64,000 bases of DNA from positions 434,001 through 498,000 of the forward strand of contig NZ_JAIUZR010000004.1 in assembly GCF_020171465.1 (NCBI RefSeq). The letters are read 5' to 3'. This document shows, piece by piece, positions 53,610 to 60,315 of the stretch; within the stretch, counting starts at the first letter, position 1, and the number at the start of each line of letters is the position of its first letter. The stretch is from Lutimonas saemankumensis (GTDB lineage Bacteria; Bacteroidota; Bacteroidia; Flavobacteriales; Flavobacteriaceae). The notes under the pieces were generated by a model that worked only from the letters and a program-made list of their open reading frames with translations, searched no databases and had not been told where the DNA came from. The translations under genes were made by a program, and so were the position numbers.

Positions 53610-53638
53610 GACAAAACATTTTATAATTAATAACGTAT

Positions 53639-53704
53639 CAAAGCTAATCCTGAAGTTTGATTTTTGCAATGATCCAAATCAACAGGCCAAATGATTGTCG
53701 TCAA
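53639..53704 (-). promoter_or_regulatory. hsp20 promoter with tandem FNR-like operators
   Basis: Minus-strand -7 element TAGCTTTG (53646-53639) and -33 TTG (53669-53667) are separated by 20 nt. Proximal palindrome TGATccaaATCA (53670-53681, centre 53675.5) and distal TGATtgtcgTCA, i.e. TGA-N6-TCA (53692-53703, centre 53697.5), are 22 bp apart. The proximal centre lies 36.5 bp from the -7 edge at 53639, near -41.5 from a predicted start about 53634. The same layout recurs at three other promoters nearby. Confidence 0.8.
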
Positions 53705-53707
53705 AAA

Positions 53708-53735
53708 AAAAAGTTGCCCCGGAAGGCAACTTTTT
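53708..53735 (-). terminator. intrinsic terminator after the PepSY-like gene
   Basis: Arms 53708-53718 (AAAAAGTTGCC) and 53725-53735 are complementary with a 6-nt loop, and a run of about ten T follows on the minus strand. It lies 18 bp after the stop codon and abuts the distal operator of the hsp20 promoter. Confidence 0.9.
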
Positions 53736-53753
53736 CAGGTTGATAGAATCAGC

Positions 53754-54260
53754 CTATAGAAAAACACCATCTTCATCAACTTTAACTCTTATGGTTTTTT
53801 TGCCATTTTTAAGAACTAATTTGTACCGCTTATTTGTTCCTAAATCTACATCGTAATTTACCCTGTAGACATCCTTGTCGATGGACCAGCCGGGGAACCT
53901 TTCTGCCACGGCAGAGGCAACGTTGTCAGGTAAAGCCACATTCTTAAACTTTTCAATGGTATAAAGAATCTTTCCATCTCGATCATAAGCAGCAACTATT
54001 TTTCCCTCAGGGATATAGAAATAAACTCTGTAGAAATCATTGCCATCTTCGTAAAACTCTGAACTTTTTACATCAAATTTGGCAACCATATCCTCAAGAA
54101 GTTTAACCGGCACGGCTGCTTCAGTGTTGTCAACGCTGTTCAGATATTTATAATTTGTGGCACGGACCTCAACTTCCGGTAGCATGCCATCATTAACTAC
54201 CTGAGCAGATAATTGGGCGGTTAACCCAAGTGCTAATAAACCTAAAAATACTTTTTTCAT
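53754..54260 (-). CDS. exported PepSY-like domain protein
   Basis: A 168-residue protein with a signal peptide (MKKVFLGLLALGLTAQLSAQ, cleaved near residue 20), so periplasmic or secreted. Two beta-alpha-type half repeats follow, each with a Y-x-V-x-F/Y strand pattern: DFYRVYFYIPEGKIVAAYDR and then YKLVLKNGKKTIRVKVDEDG, and a VASAVAERFPGW helix between them. This resembles the PepSY-like/BLIP fold family common in Bacteroidetes, of unknown function. It has its own promoter with tandem FNR-like sites and its own terminator. Confidence 0.7.
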   Translation of the reverse strand: MKKVFLGLLALGLTAQLSAQVVNDGMLPEVEVRATNYKYLNSVDNTEAAVPVKLLEDMVAKFDVKSSEFYEDGNDFYRVYFYIPEGKIVAAYDRDGKILYTIEKFKNVALPDNVASAVAERFPGWSIDKDVYRVNYDVDLGTNKRYKLVLKNGKKTIRVKVDEDGVFL

Positions 54261-54307
54261 GATGCTTTTGGTTTTAATTAATAAATACTGTTACTCATTG
54301 CTTGAAA

Positions 54308-54373
54308 TAAAATTAATTAATGGAAGCTCCGCCCACAATGACCCCGCTCATAAGAAAGAATGATCCTAATCAG
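54308..54373 (-). promoter_or_regulatory. PepSY-like gene promoter with tandem FNR-like operators
   Basis: Minus-strand -7 element TAATTTTA (54315-54308) and -33 TTG (54338-54336), spacer 20 nt. Proximal palindrome TGAccccgcTCA (54339-54350, centre 54344.5) and distal TGATcctaATCA (54361-54372, centre 54366.5) are 22 bp apart; the proximal centre is 36.5 bp from the -7 edge. Spacing is identical to the hsp20 promoter. The predicted start is about 54303, giving a leader of about 43 nt. Confidence 0.8.
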
Positions 54374-54390
54374 TAAAATTCAAAAAAACT

Positions 54391-54428
54391 AAAAAAAAAG
54401 GAACAGGAAGTTTTTAATTTCCTGTTCC
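54391..54428 (-). terminator. strong intrinsic terminator with no gene directly upstream
   Basis: Arms 54400-54409 (GGAACAGGAA) and 54419-54428 are perfectly complementary with a 9-nt loop; nine T follow on the minus strand (A-run 54391-54399). The nearest upstream coding stop is 284 bp away, which is one reason to suspect a short non-coding transcript. Confidence 0.92.
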
Positions 54429-54626
54429 CTTAAATCAAAAATAACTTTTATACTTAAGTATACCTACGTTAAATTCCTTAGCAGATCTTAATCATCAGTT
54501 AGGTACATGTTAATCTATAAAAACCATCTTCGATTCAGAGGCTTTGTATGCCGGAACATACTCTGCCTTTTAATGCTTCATAGAATTTGTTTATAAATTA
54601 AACCCTTGATGGAATTTTAATTTAAT
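54391..54626 (-). ncRNA. predicted small RNA under tandem FNR-like control
   Basis: A transcript of about 235 nt is predicted from the promoter at 54631-54638 (start about 54626) to the terminator at 54391-54428. No reading frame above 14 codons was found. The RNA can form a hairpin at 54568-54539 (AGGC-AGA-GUAUG, loop UUCCGG, CAUAC-AAA-GCCU) besides the terminator stem. A perfect 14-bp palindrome TATACTTAAGTATA lies at 54449-54462. A 14-codon frame (54559-54515, starting MFRHTKPLNRR) overlaps the hairpin. Existence is inferred from signals; no RNA family is recognised. Confidence 0.6.
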
Positions 54627-54630
54627 AGTT

Positions 54631-54696
54631 CAAATTTAGAATCAAATCAAATACAAAACAATGATCAGAATCAATACTTTGATTGATTCTGATCAA
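54631..54696 (-). promoter_or_regulatory. promoter of the predicted small RNA with tandem FNR-like operators
   Basis: Minus-strand -7 element TAAATTTG (54638-54631) and -33 TTG (54661-54659), spacer 20 nt. Proximal palindrome TGATcagaATCA (54662-54673, centre 54667.5) and distal TTGATtctgATCAA (54683-54696, centre 54689.5) are 22 bp apart. The distal site is a perfect match to the FNR consensus TTGAT-N4-ATCAA. The proximal centre is 36.5 bp from the -7 edge. It starts 16 bp after the stop of the membrane-protein gene. Confidence 0.82.
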
Positions 54697-54711
54697 TACG
54701 GGAGTGTTTTT

Positions 54712-55101
54712 TTAATAAAGAACCCATTGATAGGCCTGATTTAGCAAAATCAATCCTACCAAAAACAATAAGAACAAAATAAATTGAAACCACTTATAAT
54801 CAATATTATTTACCCATTTAGTTGCGAATCCCGGAAAAGCAAACTGACTTATGCCTTTCATCAAACTGAACCATCCGAAAAGCGTAATAATTATCCTCCA
54901 GTCCGTTACCCAAATATTATGGGCCAAAATGTGCAGAAGCCCTATGATGATTCCCAGAATTGACAATATGATCATAAACTGGTCCTCCCTGGCAAACAGG
55001 AACATTTGCTTTATCCTTTTCGGATAAACCATGAAAAGGACAAAAAAGAGCATAAAATACCAACCCCAGAATTTTGCAAGAAATATCGATATATCCATCA
55101 T
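54712..55101 (-). CDS. four-helix membrane protein of unknown function
   Basis: The 129-residue protein is mostly hydrophobic with four predicted helices (about 12-30, 38-58, 68-86 and 103-125) and a WVTDWRIIITLFGWFSLMKG segment (in part) in the middle. It resembles small integral membrane proteins that appear beside universal stress proteins, but I cannot name a family. Its ATG directly abuts the stop of the universal stress protein gene, so the two are translated together from the promoter at 55970-56035. Confidence 0.75.
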   Translation of the reverse strand: MMDISIFLAKFWGWYFMLFFVLFMVYPKRIKQMFLFAREDQFMIILSILGIIIGLLHILAHNIWVTDWRIIITLFGWFSLMKGISQFAFPGFATKWVNNIDYKWFQFILFLLFLVGLILLNQAYQWVLY

Positions 55102-55947
55102 CTATTCTTTTTTATGATGCACCACAAATAAAGGTACCTTTGTATGAAAACTCAAGGTCCTTACTTTCGGCTTCAAAAACAGCCTTTCAAAAAATCCGTA
55201 ATGACGGCCTATGATCATGATCAAATCAATATTGGCTCTGCTCTGAACAAAGCAATTGATACCCTCTTCGAAATCATCATTAGACAGCGTGTAATACTGG
55301 TGATTAACATTTTTGAGAAAGGAATCCAGAACTCTTTTATTCTCGATCTGATCCTCTTCCAGTATATCACTTTCACTAAAATGAACAACCCGAACCGAAG
55401 ACTCAAATTTGTTGGCCAGATCCAATAAGGGTTCCAGGTCCTCTGGACTGTATCTGATCATAAAATCGGTTGGAAAAACTATTTCCTTTGGAAACTTAAA
55501 CGAATGATTTTCTGGAATTGCAATCACATTACATGCGTTTCTCATAATAACATCGCTGGTATTACTTCCTATGAATATTTCCTTGGCACCGGTAGCTCCC
55601 TTCGTCCCCATAATAATCAGCTCAATCTCTTTTTCCGAAACAACTTGATGAACCGCCAGACTAAACAAATTATAATCACTGATGGTTTCATAATTATGCT
55701 TTGGATTTTCAGGAATTTTTTCCAGAAGCCTATTCATTTCTTCAATGGAATGATCGTACATTTCTTCTTCCAGAGCCGCCAATTGGGTGGCGTTGTGCTC
55801 CATCAATTCCTCATTTGCCAAATACGGAATTTTGAAGACATTCAATACATAGAATTTACAGGGTATGTCCTTAAATAATTCTGTGGCATATTCAATCGCA
55901 TTTATAGAATTCTCAGAGAAGTCCGTAGGTAAAAGAATCTTTTTCAT
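55102..55947 (-). CDS. tandem-domain universal stress protein
   Basis: A 281-residue protein with two UspA domains: residues 1-145 (ILLPTDFSENSINAIEYATELF and the nucleotide-loop-like IMGTKGATGAKEIFIGSNTSDVI, each in part) and about 150-281 (EIVFPTDFMIRY, DLIMIIGRHYGF). The first domain retains a G-x(2)-G-x(9)-G(S/T)-type ATP-binding pattern; the second is degenerate. Such proteins rise under stationary, oxidative or low-oxygen stress. The upstream tandem FNR-like sites support control by redox or a similar signal. Confidence 0.92.
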   Translation of the reverse strand: MKKILLPTDFSENSINAIEYATELFKDIPCKFYVLNVFKIPYLANEELMEHNATQLAALEEEMYDHSIEEMNRLLEKIPENPKHNYETISDYNLFSLAVHQVVSEKEIELIIMGTKGATGAKEIFIGSNTSDVIMRNACNVIAIPENHSFKFPKEIVFPTDFMIRYSPEDLEPLLDLANKFESSVRVVHFSESDILEEDQIENKRVLDSFLKNVNHQYYTLSNDDFEEGINCFVQSRANIDLIMIIGRHYGFFERLFLKPKVRTLSFHTKVPLFVVHHKKE

Positions 55948-55969
55948 GATAATAAGTTTTAGTATGTTT

Positions 55970-56035
55970 TAAATCTATAAAAATCATGGATGCCAGTCAT
56001 TGACCCCGGTCAGCCTCAACGTTGATTTTGATCAG
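55970..56035 (-). promoter_or_regulatory. universal stress protein operon promoter with tandem FNR-like operators
   Basis: Minus-strand -7 element TAGATTTA (55977-55970); the -33 triplet at 56000-55998 reads ATG rather than TTG. Proximal palindrome TGACcccgGTCA (56001-56012, centre 56006.5) and distal TTGATtttgATCA (56022-56034, centre of the palindrome 56028.5) are 22 bp apart; the proximal centre is 36.5 bp from the -7 edge. The predicted start is about 55965, 18 nt before the ATG. Confidence 0.78.
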
Positions 56036-56058
56036 TGTTTTTAGAAATTTAACGCTGA

Positions 56059-57093
56059 TTACTGAATTTTTTGGAGTCTTTCCCTGTCTTTAATTTGAAT
56101 CTCGTTTTTTTGAGTGTATATCAGGTTTTCCTCTTTAAAATCGGTCAGGGTCCTGGTCAAAGTTTCCTTGGCAATTCCCAGAAAACTGGCCAGATCGGAC
56201 CTGGAAATTTCTATCGGGCTTTGCCCTCCCCTTTTATCATGCAATTGAATAATTGCATCGGCTGTCTTTCTACGTACTGAATCATATACCAAATGCATTA
56301 GATGGTCTTTTATGAATTCCAGATCATGCGACAGCATATCAATAAAATTCAGACCTAATTCCGGATTATCCTTTATGATTTGATAGAATTCATTCTTTTG
56401 AATTTTCAATATTTTAGTGTCCTTGATGGACTCTGCGTTTTCAACATAAGGAGAACTTTCCAACAATGAAGTAAATCCGAAAAAACTTTTATCCGAATAT
56501 ATTTCAGTAATTAATTCCTTACCATCCTGATTGACCTTAAATGTTTTTACCTCCCCTTTGACAATAAAAAATATATGGTTACTTACGTTGCCTTCGCAAT
56601 AAATGGTTGATCCGGCCTTATATTCAACCGATTCCTTAAACTTAAACGCTCTTTCTATTTCATCAATCTTAAGTTTACGTGGAATCCTGTTTTCCTCATT
56701 AATATTTCTTTCATAAATCTCCTTTCTCTTCAATCGAGTGGCTACCGCGCTCAATAGTTCTGATTCTTCAAAAGGTTTTGTTATATAGTCACTTGCTCCC
56801 AGGTCCATCCCCCTTCTTATGTCTTCATGCTTGGTTTTGGCAGACATAAAAACCACCGGAATTTTTTGCAGGGACTTATTTCGCATAAGGATCTGAAGTA
56901 CACCGTAACCATCAAGGTCCGGCATTAATATATCGCAAATAATTAGATCAGGCTTAAAAAAGGAAGCCTTTTCAATACCAATCTTTCCGTTTTCAGCTGA
57001 TATGACTTCATAATTTGCCAATTGCAATATTTCAGTTGTATTTTCTCTTACAATTGTATCATCTTCAATGATTAATATCTTCTTTTTCATCAT
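56059..57093 (-). CDS. response regulator fused to a CRP/FNR-type DNA-binding protein
   Basis: The 344-residue protein has a receiver domain (1-125; D11-D12, phosphorylated D54 in CDILMPD, Lys in YITKPF), a cNMP-binding-type beta barrel (about 145-240; YKAGSTIYCEGNVSNHIFFI in part), a dimer helix, and a CRP-type helix-turn-helix (about 292-325; LASFLGIAKETLTRTL). In the recognition helix, Glu310 and Arg314 correspond to the E and R that contact G in CRP/FNR sites, and Thr313 stands where FNR has Ser212. Only two cysteines are present, so there is no FNR iron-sulfur cluster. It follows the PAS kinase gene by 25 bp and is the best candidate for binding the tandem sites nearby. Confidence 0.92.
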   Translation of the reverse strand: MMKKKILIIEDDTIVRENTTEILQLANYEVISAENGKIGIEKASFFKPDLIICDILMPDLDGYGVLQILMRNKSLQKIPVVFMSAKTKHEDIRRGMDLGASDYITKPFEESELLSAVATRLKRKEIYERNINEENRIPRKLKIDEIERAFKFKESVEYKAGSTIYCEGNVSNHIFFIVKGEVKTFKVNQDGKELITEIYSDKSFFGFTSLLESSPYVENAESIKDTKILKIQKNEFYQIIKDNPELGLNFIDMLSHDLEFIKDHLMHLVYDSVRRKTADAIIQLHDKRGGQSPIEISRSDLASFLGIAKETLTRTLTDFKEENLIYTQKNEIQIKDRERLQKIQ

Positions 57094-57118
57094 ATTAAAA
57101 TTTTACAATGTTAACTGA

Positions 57119-58360
57119 TTAGTCCTTAACAGTCAAAGGAAGGTTAATGAACACCTTAGTACCCTCTTTCTCTTCACTTTCAACATATATTGAGCCTTTT
57201 ACCTGTTGCAAATGCCTTTGTACAATATTGAGGCCTATTCCTGTTCCTTGAATTGGCAAAGCATTTTTTGCTCTGTAAAACCGGTCAAAAATATGCTCTT
57301 TAGCTTCGCTGGGTATTCCAATTCCCTGATCTTCGATAACAATTTTCAAATCTTTTCCCGTATTTATATTTATACTCACGATCGAGTTTTTTCCCGAATA
57401 TTTTATCGCATTAAATAGAACATTTCTTATGATGATGTCAATAACTCTTCTGTCGTGCCGAATTTCTGTATTCAGGTCGTAGGGAGAGATTACTATGCGT
57501 TGCCCTTCTTTTAATATGGCGGTAGCATCTTCAACAAGCATTTTTATTATTTCACCCAACTTGAATCTTGACAAATTCATTGGATACCCTTTTCTTTCAG
57601 AGTTTTCCAGGAATAGAAAATCGTCCAGCACATTATTTAGTTGTCCCACCAGCGACTTGATCGTATTTGTATGTTTTGAGATACGGGGGTTGGCCTGAAC
57701 CTCATTATACTTTTGAATCAGGGAAGCTGAAGTTAGTATTCCACTTAAGGGTGTTTTAAACTCATGAGAAGCAAGAGAAATAAACTTTGTTTGCATGATA
57801 TTAAGTTCCTTTTCTTTCTCCAGTGCTAATTTGGCACGATGCTCAGCAAACGATCTTTCTTTAATTTCCTCCTTGAGTTTTATATTGGAAAATTCAAGTT
57901 CAGAGATGAGGTCCATCAATTGACCTTCTTGTTCCTCTACCTCTATCTCCAGATTTTTATTCTTCTCCTTAATACGAAGTTCCTTGCGCTTTCTTATACC
58001 TATTTCAGAAATTAATGCTTTTGCATAAAATTTTCCTTCGTGTGTAAAGTAATTTAGTCCTATTTCCAAATCAAGAATATTCCCACTTTTGTGAAGACCC
58101 CTGAATTCTCTACCTTTTCCCTTTTTATATTTTCTGGGATGGTCAATAAAATTTTGAAAATAACTGAGATGAATTTTTCGTTGTTCCTCAGGAATTAAAA
58201 CGCTGATCTCTTTTCCAACTAACTCACCTTTTTCATAACCAAACATCTCCTCCACGGCAGAATTATTCATGATAATTCTCCCTTCATGATTTGCAATACA
58301 AATTCCCTCTAACAGGGAATCAAAGCAAATTTTGTAAAAAACCTCATTACTCTTTTTCAT
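57119..58360 (-). CDS. cytosolic PAS-domain sensor histidine kinase
   Basis: A 413-residue kinase without membrane segments. The PAS domain spans about 8-130 (EGICIANHEGRIIMNNSAVEEMFGYEKGELVG in part), a coiled coil about 135-190, then HisKA with His199 (SLASHEFKTPLSG) and the ATPase domain (NVLFNAIKYSG, DQGIGIPSE, GTGIGLNIV). A soluble PAS sensor suggests an intracellular signal such as redox state, a gas or a small molecule. It is first in the operon with the receiver-CRP/FNR regulator. The upstream 107 bp has no tandem FNR-like site. Confidence 0.93.
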   Translation of the reverse strand: MKKSNEVFYKICFDSLLEGICIANHEGRIIMNNSAVEEMFGYEKGELVGKEISVLIPEEQRKIHLSYFQNFIDHPRKYKKGKGREFRGLHKSGNILDLEIGLNYFTHEGKFYAKALISEIGIRKRKELRIKEKNKNLEIEVEEQEGQLMDLISELEFSNIKLKEEIKERSFAEHRAKLALEKEKELNIMQTKFISLASHEFKTPLSGILTSASLIQKYNEVQANPRISKHTNTIKSLVGQLNNVLDDFLFLENSERKGYPMNLSRFKLGEIIKMLVEDATAILKEGQRIVISPYDLNTEIRHDRRVIDIIIRNVLFNAIKYSGKNSIVSININTGKDLKIVIEDQGIGIPSEAKEHIFDRFYRAKNALPIQGTGIGLNIVQRHLQQVKGSIYVESEEKEGTKVFINLPLTVKD

Positions 58361-58467
58361 GAGTCAAGATTTTTAAAAATTCACTTTATGAAGTTACGAA
58401 ATTATCCCCTGTTTTTCAAGCCCTTGAGAAGATTAATGGCAATTAAAGAATCGTTCTAATTAAGGTT

Positions 58468-59340
58468 CTAGTGAACATATCCTATAACCTGGCCATTACG
58501 GTAAGTCATTTTATTTACGAGCCGCCCTTTTTCATCGTAGCTTTCAAATTCTCCACTCAACTTTCCGTCCTTGAAGTATCCTTTCCTTTTGAGTTTTCCG
58601 TTATCGTGGTAAATTTCAAACGGACCGTTTTCCTTCCCCTTTGAGTAATATCCCTTTCTTTTCAGATAACCGTTTTCATAATACATATGGAAGACCCCTT
58701 CCTTCTCTCCTTCATAGTACTCGGTCTTTACATAGAGCATCATATTTTCATAATAATTCTCGTAACTTCCATTTAACTGATCATCCTTGTAAAAGGCAGT
58801 TTCTTTTAAATCTCCATTCTCGTAATACTTCAATGATTCTCCCTGTCTTGAACCATTAACATATATTGACTTTGATTTTAAATTTCCATTCTGATAATAC
58901 TTCTTCTGAACTCCGTCAAACTGACCTTCCAGATGATTCCCTGTTGCTTCGATTTGCCCGTTTTTATAATACATGATAAGAGGGCCGTGGTATTTGCCCA
59001 TTTTGAAGCTTGTTTTTATTTTCAATTGGCCATTGTCATAAAACTCCTCATATTGACCGTTATATTTTCCCGCTTCGAAAGAGGTTTTTCTTCTAAGTTG
59101 TCCGTTCTCAAAATACAAAGCATAGCTGCCGTCCTTAACCCCTTCCTTTACTGAATATCTTAATTTGGGGGCCACATAATTTTCATAGACAATCCCGGTA
59201 AAAGGTTTTTCATTCGCAATTAAGATATTTTTTCCATTGACATTTCTCTCCTCTATTTCAGAAACATCTACTTTCGCTTGTCCAAATGTTATTTTTCCAT
59301 ACATTAAAACAAGTGAAAGGACAATGATTTTTCCTTTCAT
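58468..59340 (-). CDS. exported MORN-variant (YwqK-like) repeat protein
   Basis: A 290-residue protein with a signal peptide (about 1-20) and about ten tandem repeats of 22-23 residues of the form (Y/F)Y-x-N-G-x-L-x-x-K-x-x-(Y/F)-x-x-G-x-x-x-G from about residue 60 to the end. This is the MORN_2 type. YwqK-type proteins are sometimes labelled antitoxins, but in Bacteroidetes they are mostly periplasmic or surface proteins of unknown role. It has no paired small toxin gene here. Confidence 0.85.
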   Translation of the reverse strand: MKGKIIVLSLVLMYGKITFGQAKVDVSEIEERNVNGKNILIANEKPFTGIVYENYVAPKLRYSVKEGVKDGSYALYFENGQLRRKTSFEAGKYNGQYEEFYDNGQLKIKTSFKMGKYHGPLIMYYKNGQIEATGNHLEGQFDGVQKKYYQNGNLKSKSIYVNGSRQGESLKYYENGDLKETAFYKDDQLNGSYENYYENMMLYVKTEYYEGEKEGVFHMYYENGYLKRKGYYSKGKENGPFEIYHDNGKLKRKGYFKDGKLSGEFESYDEKGRLVNKMTYRNGQVIGYVH

Positions 59341-59518
59341 GATTTCCAGATTAAATTCACCAAACCGCTCAAAAATAGAAATTTAAATTCAATTCTGAAA
59401 CTACTCAGGGTTTATAGTTATTATTCTTTGTAAACAAAAACCTTGAAAATGAGTGTCTTGTGACCGCTCTGGATTGTGCAGGGCAATTTGTATTGTAGCG
59501 GATTTTGAATCGTTAAGG

Positions 59519-59716
59519 CTATCTTTTGAAAGTCAGGTCAAATACCGATTTTGAGATGATGGAAATTCCCAAAATCATTGTAATGATGGCAATTCCCTTT
59601 AATACTGACACGAAAGGATTTAATTGAGGAACAAAAAGTTGAACAGCAATTTCCACAACCAGGAACAAGGTTATGATGACGATCATCCCAATGATACTTT
59701 TGAATATTTCCTTCAT
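59519..59716 (-). CDS. small membrane protein, two predicted helices
   Basis: A 65-residue protein with two hydrophobic stretches (about 9-29 and 37-57), positive ends (MKEIFK and LTFKR) and a Pro-containing turn between them. The flanking gaps are empty, and codon use looks like that of neighbouring genes. No family is recognised; the call rests on its membrane pattern and isolation. In the 178 bp before it (59341-59518), nothing was recognised. Confidence 0.5.
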   Translation of the reverse strand: MKEIFKSIIGMIVIITLFLVVEIAVQLFVPQLNPFVSVLKGIAIITMILGISIISKSVFDLTFKR

Positions 59717-59811
59717 GACATCGATTTTAATGCTGTAAATTTAGATTCAACACATTAGAATCCAGACGACATGGCATGTCAATAAGAAAAAGAAACCCTT
59801 TTTGAAGTGAG

Positions 59812-60261
59812 TTAAATCAAATCCTTTTCCATACAGACACTATTCTCAATACCCTTATATTGCCCGTAATTAGGTGTTTTTTTATATCCTGCCTTTAGGT
59901 ACAGTGAAATTGCTTCAGGCTGCCTTTTCCCTGTTTCCAAAACACATTTCTCAGCGCCAAGTTCAATGCTCCATGACTCCAGTTCTTTAAGGACCAATCC
60001 TGCTATACCCTTTGATCGGTACTCCTTTTTAACGAACATTCTTTTTACCTCCATCATATCCCTTTCAAATAATTTAATAGCCCCACACGCGATTGCAACT
60101 TCTCCTTCCTTAACTAAAATGACATGGTCTAAATTTTCTATACCGTTAAACTGGTGATAAAAATCGTGCAGCGGCCCGTCGCGTTCGGCAAGTTCTTCAT
60201 CTAAAAGAAGAACTAAAAATTGAAATTCTTTATTCTTTGAACTGGTTTTGATAATTTCCAT
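59812..60261 (-). CDS. GNAT family N-acetyltransferase
   Basis: The 149-residue enzyme has the GNAT core: VAIACGAIKLFERDMMEVKRMFVKKEYRSKGIAGLVLKEL (in part), whose Y-R-S-K-G-I-A loop binds acetyl-CoA pyrophosphate, and LETGKRQPEAISLYLKAGYK near the end. Substrate unknown. It precedes the photolyase gene on the same strand by 54 bp in coordinates and could be separately transcribed. Confidence 0.88.
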   Translation of the reverse strand: MEIIKTSSKNKEFQFLVLLLDEELAERDGPLHDFYHQFNGIENLDHVILVKEGEVAIACGAIKLFERDMMEVKRMFVKKEYRSKGIAGLVLKELESWSIELGAEKCVLETGKRQPEAISLYLKAGYKKTPNYGQYKGIENSVCMEKDLI

Positions 60262-60315
60262 TACTGTATGTTTCGATAGGTGTGAGCTAAGGATTTTAAA
60301 AATTAACTGCTCCGA

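Noticed and set aside
53610-53669. Upstream start of Hsp20 adding 20 residues
   Set aside because: The extra codons run across the -7 element and up to the edge of the proximal operator, and they do not resemble Hsp20 N-termini; the ATG at 53609 fits better.
54391-54626. 6S RNA as identity of the predicted small RNA
   Set aside because: 6S RNA forms one long, interrupted helix pairing 5' and 3' ends; the ends here do not pair and only local hairpins are seen.
58361-58467. Search for a tandem FNR-like site upstream of the PAS kinase-regulator operon
   Set aside because: No TGA-N6-TCA pair with 22-bp spacing was found; the regulator does not appear to control its own promoter by this motif.
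58468-59340. Toxin-antitoxin role for the YwqK-like protein
   Set aside because: It has a signal peptide and no adjacent small toxin gene; only the repeat family is supported.
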